A stretch of DNA of 6,593 bases, from positions 1 to 6,593 of the forward strand of contig JAITKY010000001.1 in assembly GCA_031278135.1 (NCBI GenBank). Reading direction: 5' to 3'. The stretch is from Prevotellaceae bacterium. GTDB lineage: Bacteria; Bacteroidota; Bacteroidia; Bacteroidales; UBA932. Below the pieces are notes generated by a model. It saw only the letters and a program-made list of their open reading frames with translations, searched no databases and was not told the DNA's origin. Positions 1 through 6,243 of the stretch are shown here, piece by piece. The translations under genes and the position numbers were made by a program. Each line of letters opens with the position of its first letter. Position 1 is the stretch's first letter.

Positions 1-2
1 AT

Positions 3-616
3 TTGGACGGGACAATAGGAGAAACTATACCCTTGTGTATCAAATCTTTTAAAGATGCTGCATCTCTTCATTCCGACAAGGAACTATCGGATAAAGATAT
101 TATCCAAACTTTCGGATTAGCGCAGAAGGAATGATGAAAAAATTGCTTGGCAATGGTTGGGAAAGAGCGTTGAATGATTACTATATCCTGTATCAAAGAA
201 TGCACACAATGTGCCCCGAACCGTTTGAAGGAATGAAAAAACTGATAACAAAATTAAAAACACACCATGTTTTAGTAATTTTGATTACAGGAAAAGGAAA
301 AAAAACTTGCCAAATTACGTTGCAACAATTTGGTATGGAAAATTATTTTGACGCCATAGAAGCCGGTTCGCCGGATAAAAACATTAAAACAGAAGCGCTT
401 ATAACTCTCCAAAACAAATATGAATTATCCTCCGACGAGTTGGTATATGTAGGAGATGCTGTTTCCGACATAATATCCTGTAATCAGGCTGGAATACAAT
501 GCTTATCTGCAGCTTGGGCTAAATCCTCGGATTTGAGACAATTGCAAGAATATAATGAGGGATATGTTTTTCAAACAATCCAATCTTTGCAAGAATATAT
601 TTTCAACTACATATAA
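3..616 (+). pseudogene. HAD-superfamily phosphatase (phosphoglycolate-phosphatase-like), frameshifted, 5' end outside window
   Basis: Two reading frames together make one HAD hydrolase. Bases 3-134 encode a piece starting LDGTIGETIPLC, which is motif I (DxDGT, the nucleophile Asp lies just outside the window), and ending TFGLAQKE-stop. The other frame, open from ATG 131, gives 161 residues with the cap region (MCPEPFEG), motif II (ILITGKG, Thr53), a basic motif III residue (Lys83 or Lys86) and motif IV YVGDAVSD (Asp109, Asp113). Relatives read continuously as TFG-x-x-(E/Q)-EGM at the junction, so one missing base after CAG 123-125 explains the break. The downstream ATG overlaps the upstream TGA (ATGA, 131-134), so the pieces could be translated separately, but the second alone lacks the catalytic Asp. 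The helical cap separates it from KdsC-type Kdo-8-P phosphatases. Substrate unknown. A sequencing error is an alternative to a true mutation. Confidence 0.85.
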
Positions 617-637
617 CAATATGCCAAGGTCAATATA

Positions 638-658
638 TCCGGCTTTCCCTCCGGAAAG
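638..658. terminator. possible bidirectional hairpin between convergent genes
   Basis: The 47-base gap between the HAD gene and kdsA holds two mutually exclusive small hairpins. CTTTCC (643-648) pairs with GGAAAG (653-658) across a 4-base loop. TCCGG (638-642) pairs with CCGGA (651-655) across an 8-base loop. The site, between two convergent gene ends, is right for a shared terminator, but neither strand has a following T-run, so the call is weak. Confidence 0.3.
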
Positions 659-663
659 AGACA

Positions 664-1476
664 TTAAAAACTGTTTATTAGTTGTCGTATAGCGACTAAT
701 CTATTCAATAGGGGTTCTAACATCTTTAATTCAAGCATATTTGCACCATCCGATTTTGCTTCCTGCGGATTAGGATGCGTTTCTAAAAATATTCCATCGG
801 AACCAACAACTACTGCAGCGCGGGCGATTGTTTCAATCAATTCCGGTTTTCCGCCGCTAATGCCACTGGATTGGTTAGGCTGTTGTAATGAATGTGTTAC
901 ATCGGTTACAATAGGACAACCCGTTTTCTTCATTTCGACAATGCTTCTGAAATCGACTATTAAATCGCGATATCCGAACATACTGCCTCTTTCGGTGAGC
1001 ATAACATTCTTATTACCTGTTTCATTGACTTTGTTTACAGCAAAAACCATTGTTTCGGGCGCTAAAAACTGCCCTTTTTTGATGTTTACAATACAACCCG
1101 TACGTCCGGCTGCCAATAATAAATCGGTTTGACGCGATAAAAAAGCGGGTATCTGCAAAACATCCACACCATAATCGGCAGCCATTTTCGCTTCCTGTGG
1201 CGTATGAATGTCCGTCACAACGTGTATGTTGAACGTTTCTTTCACTTTTTTCAGGATATTCAATCCGGCTTCGTCGCCGATCCCAGTGAAAGAGTCGGAA
1301 CGCGAACGATTTGCTTTTCTGTACGATGCTTTAAAATAATATGAAATATTCAAATTGTGGGTTATCGAACAGATCGTTTCTGCAATATCCAAACACAGTT
1401 TCTCGCTCTCTACAACACAAGGTCCGGCAATTAAAAAGAAGTTATTTGTCAGATCTTTACTAATCATCTTTGTCAT
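664..1476 (-). CDS. kdsA: 3-deoxy-8-phosphooctulonate synthase (Kdo-8-P synthase)
   Basis: The 270-residue product condenses phosphoenolpyruvate with D-arabinose-5-phosphate to make Kdo-8-phosphate, the committed step to the Kdo sugar of LPS inner core; it acts in the cytosol as a TIM barrel. Visible family motifs in order are LIAGPC (15-20), FKASYRKANRS (48-58), VLQIPAFLSRQTDLL (106-120), NIKKGQFLAP (131-140), LTERGSMFGY (160-169), TDVTHSLQQP (191-200) and FLETHPNP (230-237). Cys20, His195, Glu232 and Asp243 match the metal ligands of the metal-dependent class (Aquifex Cys11, His185, Glu222, Asp233) with nearly identical spacing, so this should be the metal-requiring form rather than the E. 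coli type, which has Asn at the Cys position. Length is normal and the frame is intact. The start ATG at 1476 lies about 16 bases from the predicted transcription start; Met4 is a possible alternative. It is monocistronic here and converges on the HAD gene. Confidence 0.97.
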   Translation of the reverse strand: MTKMISKDLTNNFFLIAGPCVVESEKLCLDIAETICSITHNLNISYYFKASYRKANRSRSDSFTGIGDEAGLNILKKVKETFNIHVVTDIHTPQEAKMAADYGVDVLQIPAFLSRQTDLLLAAGRTGCIVNIKKGQFLAPETMVFAVNKVNETGNKNVMLTERGSMFGYRDLIVDFRSIVEMKKTGCPIVTDVTHSLQQPNQSSGISGGKPELIETIARAAVVVGSDGIFLETHPNPQEAKSDGANMLELKMLEPLLNRLVAIRQLINSF

Positions 1477-1498
1477 TATTTACTATAATTTAAAAAAA

Positions 1499-1526
1499 CA
1501 AAGGTAATACTTTTTTATTAAATCAA
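1499..1526 (-). promoter_or_regulatory. kdsA promoter (Bacteroidetes type)
   Basis: Read on the minus strand, TACCTTTG (1506-1499) matches the TAnnTTTG -7 consensus of Bacteroidetes exactly. TTG (1526-1524) lies 17 bases upstream, inside the 17-23 range described for this phylum. The implied start of transcription is near 1492, leaving a very short leader before the ATG at 1476. The -33 element lies inside the large inverted repeat at 1521-1558. Confidence 0.7.
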
Positions 1527-1558
1527 CCATTGTTTACTTTTGTGAACAATGGTTGATT
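1521..1558. repeat. 17-bp inverted repeat over the kdsA -33 region
   Basis: Arms 1521-1537 and 1542-1558 are complementary over 17 positions with one T/G wobble and a TTTT spacer (1538-1541). The inner core is ATTGTTTAC-N4-GTGAACAAT. There is no T-run on the exit side of either strand, so it is not a typical intrinsic terminator. Because it covers the -33 element of kdsA it could be an operator, or a hairpin insulating kdsA from upstream transcription. Function is inferred from position only. Confidence 0.65.
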
Positions 1559-1911
1559 ATTACTATTGAAAGTTTACGTTATTCTACTGTGCGAAAATTA
1601 TTGTTTGGTTTATTTAGACCGACAGTAATTATTGCGCTACTGACAAAATGGCAGATTGTGATAAACATTAATAGTGAAATTTTTCAGTATCGTTGGTTTT
1701 ATATCTAAATTGAATCATTTTTGATCTTAAAATTCTATAAATAAGTAATGTTATATTGATTATATAAAATCATTTTGAGGCAGGTTTTTAATTGTAATTC
1801 GAAAATTTTTAAAATATCAATTTTTCGAGTTAGAGACTTGCTTTTTATACAAGTTTTTCTCTTTATTTATCAAATCGATATAATTGGTTATGTAAAGTAT
1901 TTTTGAGGTAA
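1559..1911. other. AT-rich stretch with no recognisable gene
   Basis: No credible gene is seen on either strand. A plus-strand frame is open from 1508 to 1708 but has no ATG and no family resemblance. Small imperfect structures occur: a 7-bp inverted repeat TCGAAAA (1799-1805) with TTTTCGA (1822-1828), and ACTTG (1836-1840) with CAAGT (1850-1854) followed by TTTTTCTCTTT, which could act as a weak plus-strand terminator. Two roughly similar 29-30 base segments (1752-1780 and 1879-1908), both ending TTTTGAGG, may be diverged direct repeats. Confidence 0.5.
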
Positions 1912-2088
1912 ATCTTTTGTTTCGTTAAATCCCCCCAAAAAACAGATGAACTATGTGAATTAGAGCGATTATATTTAGTTGTTAATGGAAAACGACAGAA
2001 TTGCCTTGGAAACATCGCCGAAAAAATCAAGGGACGCGAAATATATAATAGGCTGTCAAAAAAGCTCGCCATCCAGCATTTGACGTGA
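1912..2088 (+). pseudogene. unidentified start-less reading frame, possible gene remnant
   Basis: The frame opens after a TAA at 1909-1911, has no ATG or GTG start, and runs into the MITE-like element before stopping at 2086-2088. The middle part looks protein-like, with the segments DELCELERLYLVVNGKRQ and GNIAEKIKGREIYNR, mixed charged and hydrophobic residues and ordinary codons. I do not recognise the family. The likely reading is the 3' part of a decayed gene whose end was replaced when the element at 2051 arrived. A run of six C and six A (1931-1942) lies near its beginning and is a possible slippage point. A chance open frame cannot be excluded. Confidence 0.3.
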
Positions 2089-2176
2089 AATCTCCTGAAA
2101 AATAAGTATTGATTTTCAGGAGATTGCCGTCAAGTTTGCAACGACAAATGCCTCCAAAAGGACTTTTTGGACAGCC
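2051..2176. mobile_element. MITE-like palindromic element with 14-bp terminal inverted repeats
   Basis: The left end GGCTGTCAAAAAAG (2051-2064) and the complement of the right end, GGCTGTCCAAAAAG (2163-2176), match at 13 of 14 positions. Ends beginning GGCTGTC with a following A-run are common among IS of the IS1182 type and related families in this phylum (family knowledge, not searched). The 126-bp interior encodes no transposase but folds on itself: 2080-2085 with 2128-2133 (6 bp) and 2089-2101 with 2113-2125 (13 bp). No clear target-site duplication is visible; the right side continues with CC, so the true ends may be 2 bases longer. It lies between a broken frame and a PH-domain gene remnant. 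It could be a non-autonomous element or a residue of an internally deleted IS. Confidence 0.6.
2080..2133. repeat. long imperfect stem-loop inside the MITE-like element
   Basis: AATCTCCTGAAAA (2089-2101) pairs perfectly with 2113-2125 around an 11-base loop. Below it a small internal loop (TGA against GC) leads to TTGACG (2080-2085) paired with CGTCAA (2128-2133). The hairpin lies near the centre of the 2051-2176 element, so the element as a whole is a long quasi-palindrome. Transcribed from either side it would form a strong RNA hairpin. Confidence 0.75.
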
Positions 2177-2182
2177 CCGATG

Positions 2183-2459
2183 TTACTTTTTAATTTCCCA
2201 TTCCTAAAATCTAATTTTCGCTGCTGGGTGTAGATTTTTTTGCTCCGGTAATTGTAATTGTACAGGATCCCAGAATGCGCCCCCAAATGGACTGTTCGAT
2301 ATTTACTGACTCAATATTTCCAAGATTTATGTCAAGTGTTTTTCTGCGGACAATCCCTGTTTTAACAATAATACGCTTGTTTACAATTGTAAACTCATTT
2401 GTATTTTTATTTCTCGTAGAAACAATAAGTAGTTTAAAAACTGTTATCAGATTACTCAT
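2183..2459 (-). pseudogene. bacterial PH-domain (bPH_2/DUF304-like) protein remnant
   Basis: The minus-strand frame 2211-2459 gives 82 residues containing NEFTIVNKRIIVKTG, RRKTLDINLGNIESV and EQSIWGRILGSCTITITG. These match the core of bPH_2 domains (typically EFAVTNKRVI, RKT-E--L-KIESV, QS-LGRILG-GTI-V-GTGG). The frame then ends KKSTPSSEN-stop, while a neighbouring frame continues with RKLDFRNGKLKS, similar to the family ending NPLEFRRKV, so a frameshift near 2230 is likely. The N-terminal part, normally carrying two membrane segments, is missing: in-frame stops lie just upstream of the ATG at 2459. Family proteins are membrane-anchored and of uncertain role. A TATCTTTG box at 2766-2759 on this strand could be its old promoter. 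Loss of both ends and the adjacent MITE-like element argue for a pseudogene. Confidence 0.75.
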
Positions 2460-2794
2460 AAATTATCTTTATATTATATGTATAATGTATTTAATATTCA
2501 TTCTTTTTTTAATCGACAATAAAAAAGCGTGACACTTAAAATATCCGCTCTTCTGAGGTGTTTGACGAAACCCGATTCCACAAATAAATTAAGTTCACGC
2601 TCTACACGTGAACATTAAAACTTATCTTTCGGAATCATCAAATCGTCAAACTTTCAGAAAAAAAAGATATAAGCCTAATGCTATTCTATATATTATATGT
2701 CTTATATTCTACTATTTACATACGCTTTTCTTTTTATTACATACAACAAAATCGTTTGCAAAGATATGTTTTTGTTTTGAATTATGTAAATGAT
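2460..2794. other. AT-rich spacer with no recognisable gene
   Basis: No family is recognised on either strand. On the minus strand a short start-less frame of about 38 codons (around 2508-2610, with segments such as RELNLFVESGFVKHL) looks slightly protein-like. On the plus strand a GTG-started frame (2608-2793) becomes low-complexity and hydrophobic. The only clear structure is the inverted repeat at 2593-2613. TATCTTTG on the minus strand (2766-2759) matches the TAnnTTTG box but has no obvious TTG partner. Confidence 0.4.
2593..2613. repeat. 7-bp inverted repeat GTTCACG-N7-CGTGAAC
   Basis: GTTCACG (2593-2599) and CGTGAAC (2607-2613) are perfect complements separated by seven bases. TTAA outside each arm extends the symmetry with a one-base bulge. 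No gene starts convincingly beside it. It could be an orphan operator or a small hairpin; function unknown. Confidence 0.5.
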
Positions 2795-3034
2795 ATGGAC
2801 AGTAAAGTTCAAATTTTATCAAAAACGAAATTTGTTAGCGACAAGTATTCCAAATCTATTGACCCTCGAACATATCAGGCATCGATCATAATGCGCTTGT
2901 CGAGAAAACGAAATATCCTACATTTATCAGATTTGTTCTATAAAGGCGAGATGAAAAAAGCATATAAATATGTTCACCAGATGAAAGACCCGCAACGAGA
3001 GCAAGACAGTCTAAACCTACTTGGCGGTTTTTGA
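2795..3034 (+). CDS. small orphan protein, 79 residues, unknown function
   Basis: ATG 2795 opens a 79-codon frame ending TGA at 3034. The same frame is open further up (ATG 2678), but those codons are low-complexity, Tyr/Ile/Phe-rich and look like AT-rich spacer, so the shorter start is preferred. The product is basic and probably helical, with no signal peptide or membrane segment. Landmarks are KVQILSKTKF, DPRTYQASIIMRLSRKRN and FYKGEMKKAYKYVHQMKDP. The last segment faintly resembles one TPR helix pair, but this is not enough for an assignment. Codon use resembles a real gene more than the surrounding DNA does. It ends 101 bases before tetR and just upstream of the tetR promoter. It may be the surviving 3' end of a longer lost gene. 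Confidence 0.45.
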   Translation: MDSKVQILSKTKFVSDKYSKSIDPRTYQASIIMRLSRKRNILHLSDLFYKGEMKKAYKYVHQMKDPQREQDSLNLLGGF

Positions 3035-3049
3035 TATTTAATAATTTTC

Positions 3050-3077
3050 TTGCATTTCAAAAAAACATTTACCTTTG
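3050..3077 (+). promoter_or_regulatory. tetR-family regulator promoter
   Basis: TACCTTTG (3070-3077) is an exact TAnnTTTG box, and TTG (3050-3052) lies 17 bases upstream, the same spacing as at kdsA. Transcription would start near 3084, inside the palindrome at 3080-3095, leaving a leader of about 50 bases before the GTG start. Confidence 0.7.
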
Positions 3078-3079
3078 TA

Positions 3080-3095
3080 TCGACAAAAATGTCGA
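3080..3095. promoter_or_regulatory. candidate TetR autoregulatory operator, 6-4-6 palindrome
   Basis: TCGACA (3080-3085), AAAA, TGTCGA (3090-3095) form a perfect 16-bp inverted repeat placed on the predicted transcription start of the regulator gene. TetR/AcrR dimers typically bind palindromes of about this size overlapping their own promoter. A second partial symmetry, AACAA-TG-TTGTT, follows at 3096-3107. The same TCGACA palindrome is not found before the outer-membrane factor gene, so direct control of that promoter through this motif is not supported. Operator function is inferred. Confidence 0.55.
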
Positions 3096-3135
3096 ACAAT
3101 GTTGTTTATGAATATAAATTAAAAAATGTAGTAAA

Positions 3136-3756
3136 GTGATTAATAATGAATTAAGTACCGAACAAATCATTTTGGAGGCTGCTGAAGCGGAGTTTTTCGA
3201 AAAAGGATACGGCAATGCGAAGACGGTATCCATAGCAAAAAGGGCGGGTGTGAGCCATTCGATGCTATATTATTATTTCAGGAAAAAAGAAAATCTTTTT
3301 CAGATGATATTTTTGAAAAAGATTCAGATGCTATCGCAAGCATTTGAAGGGATAATCATCCAAAATCTGTCATTTGCCGAAACAATCAGGCTTATTGTTG
3401 AAGCACAATTTGATTTTATCAGAAAGAATCCGCAGTTACCGTATTTTGTATTGAACGAAATACTGTCGAACAAAGAAAACCGGGTGTTAGTCATTGATGT
3501 ACTGTATTATAAAATTTTGGATATCTTTGATAAAATCGAAAAACTTCTTTCGGACGAAATCGAAAAAGGTGCTATCCGACCCGTCAAGATGAGAGATTTT
3601 ATGATGAATTTCCTGTCGCTCAACATTTCCAGTTTTGTGGCGTTGCCTATTATACAGGAAATTTTCTCAATCAAAGACGAAAAATCTTTGAACATTTTTT
3701 TGGACGAACGGCGAGAGGCGAATGTGCAGTTTATTTTAAACGCTTTGAAACCTTAA
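3136..3756 (+). CDS. TetR/AcrR-family transcriptional regulator
   Basis: A 206-residue protein of normal family length. Residues 9-55 form the N-terminal three-helix DNA-binding domain: ILEAAEAEFFEKGYGNAKT, then SIAKRAGVSHSMLYYYF as helix-turn-helix (about 30-48) and KKENLF leading into the ligand-binding domain. The C-terminal part is helical and divergent, as usual, so the ligand is unknown. The start is a GTG at 3136: the nearby upstream ATGs (3109 and 3126) run straight into stops. The leader is A-rich without a clear Shine-Dalgarno. It precedes the outer-membrane factor gene by 94 bases on the same strand, the classic order for a repressor of an efflux operon that is relieved by a substrate. 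The palindrome on its own promoter suggests autorepression. Confidence 0.95.
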   Translation: MINNELSTEQIILEAAEAEFFEKGYGNAKTVSIAKRAGVSHSMLYYYFRKKENLFQMIFLKKIQMLSQAFEGIIIQNLSFAETIRLIVEAQFDFIRKNPQLPYFVLNEILSNKENRVLVIDVLYYKILDIFDKIEKLLSDEIEKGAIRPVKMRDFMMNFLSLNISSFVALPIIQEIFSIKDEKSLNIFLDERREANVQFILNALKP

Positions 3757-3788
3757 TTTTTATTTTATTTACCATGAAGTTGATAAAA

Positions 3789-3821
3789 TTGTTTACCAGA
3801 TATTAATAAATACTATTATTG
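3789..3821 (+). promoter_or_regulatory. possible promoter of the outer-membrane factor/adaptor operon
   Basis: TATTATTG (3814-3821) matches TAnnTTTG at all but one defined position, and TTG (3789-3791) is 22 bases upstream, within the 17-23 range. Transcription would start about 23 bases before ATG 3851. The -33 element overlaps ATTGTTTAC (3788-3796), identical to the left half-core of the inverted repeats at 1521-1558 and 6297-6328, but no right half is present here. Read-through from the regulator promoter is the alternative. Confidence 0.4.
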
Positions 3822-3850
3822 CGTAAAAATGTTTCATAAAAAATAGAGAT

Positions 3851-5140
3851 ATGAAGAAAATAAATGGATTAAAGAGAAAAGTAATCGGTTTAGTTACTGT
3901 GTTTTGTGTTTGCTCTTCGGGCTTGGCACAACTGACTATCGAAGACTGTTATGCTAAAGCACGAGCTAATTATCCGCTTATCAATCAGTACGGTTTGATC
4001 GAGCGAGCAAAAGATTTTAACCTGTCGAACGCAGGAAAAGCGTATTTGCCACAGGTGCAATTGTCGGCAAAAGCAAGTTATCAGTCGGATGTGACGGAAA
4101 TCCCCTTTGATTTTTCGAAGTTGGGGATACCGGACATGAGCGTGCCGCATTTGAGCAACGATCAGTATGGCGCTACCGTCGATGTAAGTCAGACGGTTTG
4201 GGATGGAGGCACTGTCAGAGCAAAGCGTGAAAGTATCAGGGCAAAGTCGGAAGTTGAGCAAAAAGAGTTGGATGTCAGTCTGTATGCTGTCAATGAGCGG
4301 ATAAACCAATTGTTTTTTGGGATTTTGCTGTGTGACGCTCTGATGGAACAAAACCGGCTGTATCAGGATGAATTACAGCGAAATTATGAGAAAATCTCCT
4401 CGTACATTAAGAATGGCGTCGCTAATCAAGCCGATTTGGACGCTGTGAAAGTGGAACAGTTGAAGGCAAAACAGGCTCTTACTCAGGTTGTTCATAACCG
4501 AAAAGCGTTTGTGGAAATGATGTCAGCATTTGTGGGCGAAAAGTTTGACGAAAACATTATTCTGCAAAAGCCGGAAATAAGTCTTTCGCCGTTTTCGGAA
4601 CTGCGCCGTCCGGAACTTGAATTGTTTGATAATCAGTATAAGACATTAGATGCTGCACGAAACGAAATCAACGCAAGTCTGATGCCGAAATTCGGTCTGT
4701 TCCTGATCGGTGGCTATGGAAAACCCGGTCTTAACATGCTGGAAAACAAATTTTCGGCGTATTATGTCGGAGGTATCAGGCTGTCATGGAATATCGGGAG
4801 TTTTTATACGAAGAAAAACAGTTTGAGTTTGATTGAATCCAATCGCAATACTGTTAAAATTCAACGTGAAACATTTGTTTTCAATACTTTATTGAATAAA
4901 ACCGGCGAGGAAAATGAAATCGCAAAATATCGCGAACTGCTGCAATCGGACGACGAAATCATTGCATTGAGAAACTCCGTAAAACGTTCGGCGGAAGCCA
5001 AACTCGCCGGCGGGACGCTTAACGCAATCGATTTGATGCGCGAAATAACCGCAGAACAATTGGCTAAACAGGACAAAATCGTACACGAAATCAAATTAAC
5101 ACAGGCTATTTACAATTTGAAATTTATCACAAATAATTAA
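3851..5140 (+). CDS. TolC-family outer-membrane efflux protein
   Basis: A 429-residue outer-membrane factor, the channel-tunnel through which a tripartite pump or type I secretion system exports its substrate. Residues 1-26 are a Sec signal peptide (basic start, hydrophobic core, cleavage after GLA before Gln27). The mature protein opens with LTIEDCYAKARANYPLINQ, the usual OEP beginning, followed by the first OEP repeat (helix, QVQLSAKASYQSD strand, VDVSQTVWDGGTVRAKRES). Repeat two begins near PELELFDNQYKTLDAARNE, with the strands MPKFGLFLIGGYG and YVGGIRLSWNIGSFYTKKNS. Both halves contain the long coiled coil of the periplasmic tunnel. Length is typical and there is no break. ATG 3851 is preceded by an AT-rich leader (AAATAGAGAT) with no strong ribosome site. 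The adaptor gene follows after only 6 bases, so the two are one transcript. Confidence 0.95.
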   Translation: MKKINGLKRKVIGLVTVFCVCSSGLAQLTIEDCYAKARANYPLINQYGLIERAKDFNLSNAGKAYLPQVQLSAKASYQSDVTEIPFDFSKLGIPDMSVPHLSNDQYGATVDVSQTVWDGGTVRAKRESIRAKSEVEQKELDVSLYAVNERINQLFFGILLCDALMEQNRLYQDELQRNYEKISSYIKNGVANQADLDAVKVEQLKAKQALTQVVHNRKAFVEMMSAFVGEKFDENIILQKPEISLSPFSELRRPELELFDNQYKTLDAARNEINASLMPKFGLFLIGGYGKPGLNMLENKFSAYYVGGIRLSWNIGSFYTKKNSLSLIESNRNTVKIQRETFVFNTLLNKTGEENEIAKYRELLQSDDEIIALRNSVKRSAEAKLAGGTLNAIDLMREITAEQLAKQDKIVHEIKLTQAIYNLKFITNN

Positions 5141-5146
5141 AGATAT

Positions 5147-6049
5147 ATGAAAGCAAGTAGATTTTTTCTTATCGCAATGGCAGTTACTGCGTTATCTGCA
5201 TGTAAAAATAAAAATAACGAGTATGATGCATCCGGAATTTTTGAGACGACGGAAATAATCGTATCGGCAAAAGGAAATGGCGAAATCATACATTTCGATA
5301 TTTCGGAAGGACAAACTGTGGAGGCGCAAACTCCACTCGGATTGATTGATACTATGCAACTTTATCTGAAAAAAAAGCAGTTGCAAGCGAATATCCGCGC
5401 CATGAATAGTCGCCAGGTTGATGTTTCACTACAGACCGCCGCTCTGAAACAGCAAATCGAAACACAACGTCGTGAACAGAGCCGTTTTGAAACGCTTGTT
5501 AAAGAGAATGTCGCCAATCAAAAACAGTTGGACGATATCAACGCACAGATTACTACGTTCGAAAAACAATTGTCGGCGCAAACCGAAACGCTGAACAACA
5601 GCAACAACAGTCTGAATAACGAACAGGAATCGCTTGTTGTACAGATTGCTCAGATTGACGACCAAATAAAAAACTGCATAATCAAAAGTCCTGTAAAAGG
5701 CACAATATTAGCGAAATATGCCGAAGCAGGCGAATCGACGATGCAAGGTAAAGTGATTTTCAAAGTCGGCAATCTGGAAAACATATATTTGAGGGCGTAT
5801 ATTACAGCAAGCCAACTCACTACAATCAAAATTGGACAACAGGTCAAAGTGTATTCCGACATTGGAGAATCTGGCAGAAAAGAGTATCTGGGAACGATCA
5901 CGTGGATTGCGGACAAGGCGGAATTTACGCCGAAAACAATTCAAACACGCGACGAACGCGCTAACCTTGTCTATGCGATAAAGATAGCCGTAAAAAACGA
6001 CGGATATATCAAAAAAGGAATGTATGGGGAATTGATAATTAATAATTGA
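5147..6049 (+). CDS. HlyD/YbhG-type membrane-fusion (periplasmic adaptor) lipoprotein
   Basis: A 300-residue adaptor linking an inner-membrane transporter to the TolC-type channel encoded 6 bases upstream. Residues 1-19 end in the lipobox LSAC, so Cys19 should be lipidated and the protein anchored in the inner membrane. Residues 38-70 (VSAKGNGEIIHFDISEGQTV) are the first half of the lipoyl/barrel-sandwich domain; 71-175 is a Gln-rich coiled-coil hairpin; 178-201 (IIKSPVKGTI, AEAGE) completes the lipoyl domain; a beta-barrel with WIADKAEFTPKTIQTRDER follows. That last motif is characteristic of adaptors paired with ABC-2 exporters (YbhG/YhiI type). The coiled-coil tip has R113 and L117 of the TolC-contact motif RxxxLxxxxxxS, with Asn124 in place of Ser. 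The protein is intact, yet the ATPase and permease genes expected next are absent or decayed. Confidence 0.95.
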   Translation: MKASRFFLIAMAVTALSACKNKNNEYDASGIFETTEIIVSAKGNGEIIHFDISEGQTVEAQTPLGLIDTMQLYLKKKQLQANIRAMNSRQVDVSLQTAALKQQIETQRREQSRFETLVKENVANQKQLDDINAQITTFEKQLSAQTETLNNSNNSLNNEQESLVVQIAQIDDQIKNCIIKSPVKGTILAKYAEAGESTMQGKVIFKVGNLENIYLRAYITASQLTTIKIGQQVKVYSDIGESGRKEYLGTITWIADKAEFTPKTIQTRDERANLVYAIKIAVKNDGYIKKGMYGELIINN

Positions 6050-6209
6050 ATTTCTATTATTAAAATGACAAAAAACAAATGATGCTTACATTTGTCTACA
6101 TCTTTTTGCCGGCGCTAAACATTGTAAACGGTAAGTGAAAGGAAACAAGCGCTATCGGACAACTCAACGTAACGTTCGTGTGGAAAATCACATTCATTCT
6201 TGCCAAACG

Positions 6210-6227
6210 CATTCCTTCTTTGGAATG
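6210..6227. repeat. inverted repeat CATTCC-N6-GGAATG
   Basis: Perfect 6-bp arms (6210-6215 and 6222-6227) enclose a 6-base loop. It is the first of several close-set inverted repeats within the permease remnant. No T-run follows. Confidence 0.6.
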
Positions 6228-6243
6228 TAGTATGTTGTCCTGA

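Noticed and set aside
120..146. Programmed -1 frameshifting in the HAD gene
   Set aside because: The A-run that could be slippery (137-142) lies after the upstream stop at 132-134, so ribosomes in the first frame would not reach it; there is no slippery heptamer before the stop.
860..1132. Plus-strand open frame of 90 codons
   Set aside because: It lies wholly antisense to the strongly conserved kdsA and has no family resemblance.
1508..1708. Plus-strand frame open for about 66 codons downstream of the inverted repeat
   Set aside because: It has no ATG, begins within the kdsA promoter region and resembles no family I know; such runs can occur by chance.
1752..1908. Two similar 29-30 base segments as insertion-element direct repeats
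   Set aside because: The similarity is limited and AT-rich, with several mismatches and one gap; not enough to call a real repeat.
1863..2072. Minus-strand open frame of 69 codons
   Set aside because: It starts inside the left end of the MITE-like element and its product has no recognisable motif; the opposite strand looks more protein-like over the same bases.
2608..2793. GTG-started plus-strand frame of 61 codons
   Set aside because: The start lies in an inverted repeat, the second half is low-complexity AT-rich translation, and it overlaps the frame preferred for 2795-3034.
3890..4351. Minus-strand open frame of 153 codons within the TolC-type gene
   Set aside because: It is a shadow of a well-conserved gene; the translated product is Cys/Ser/Arg-rich with no domain.
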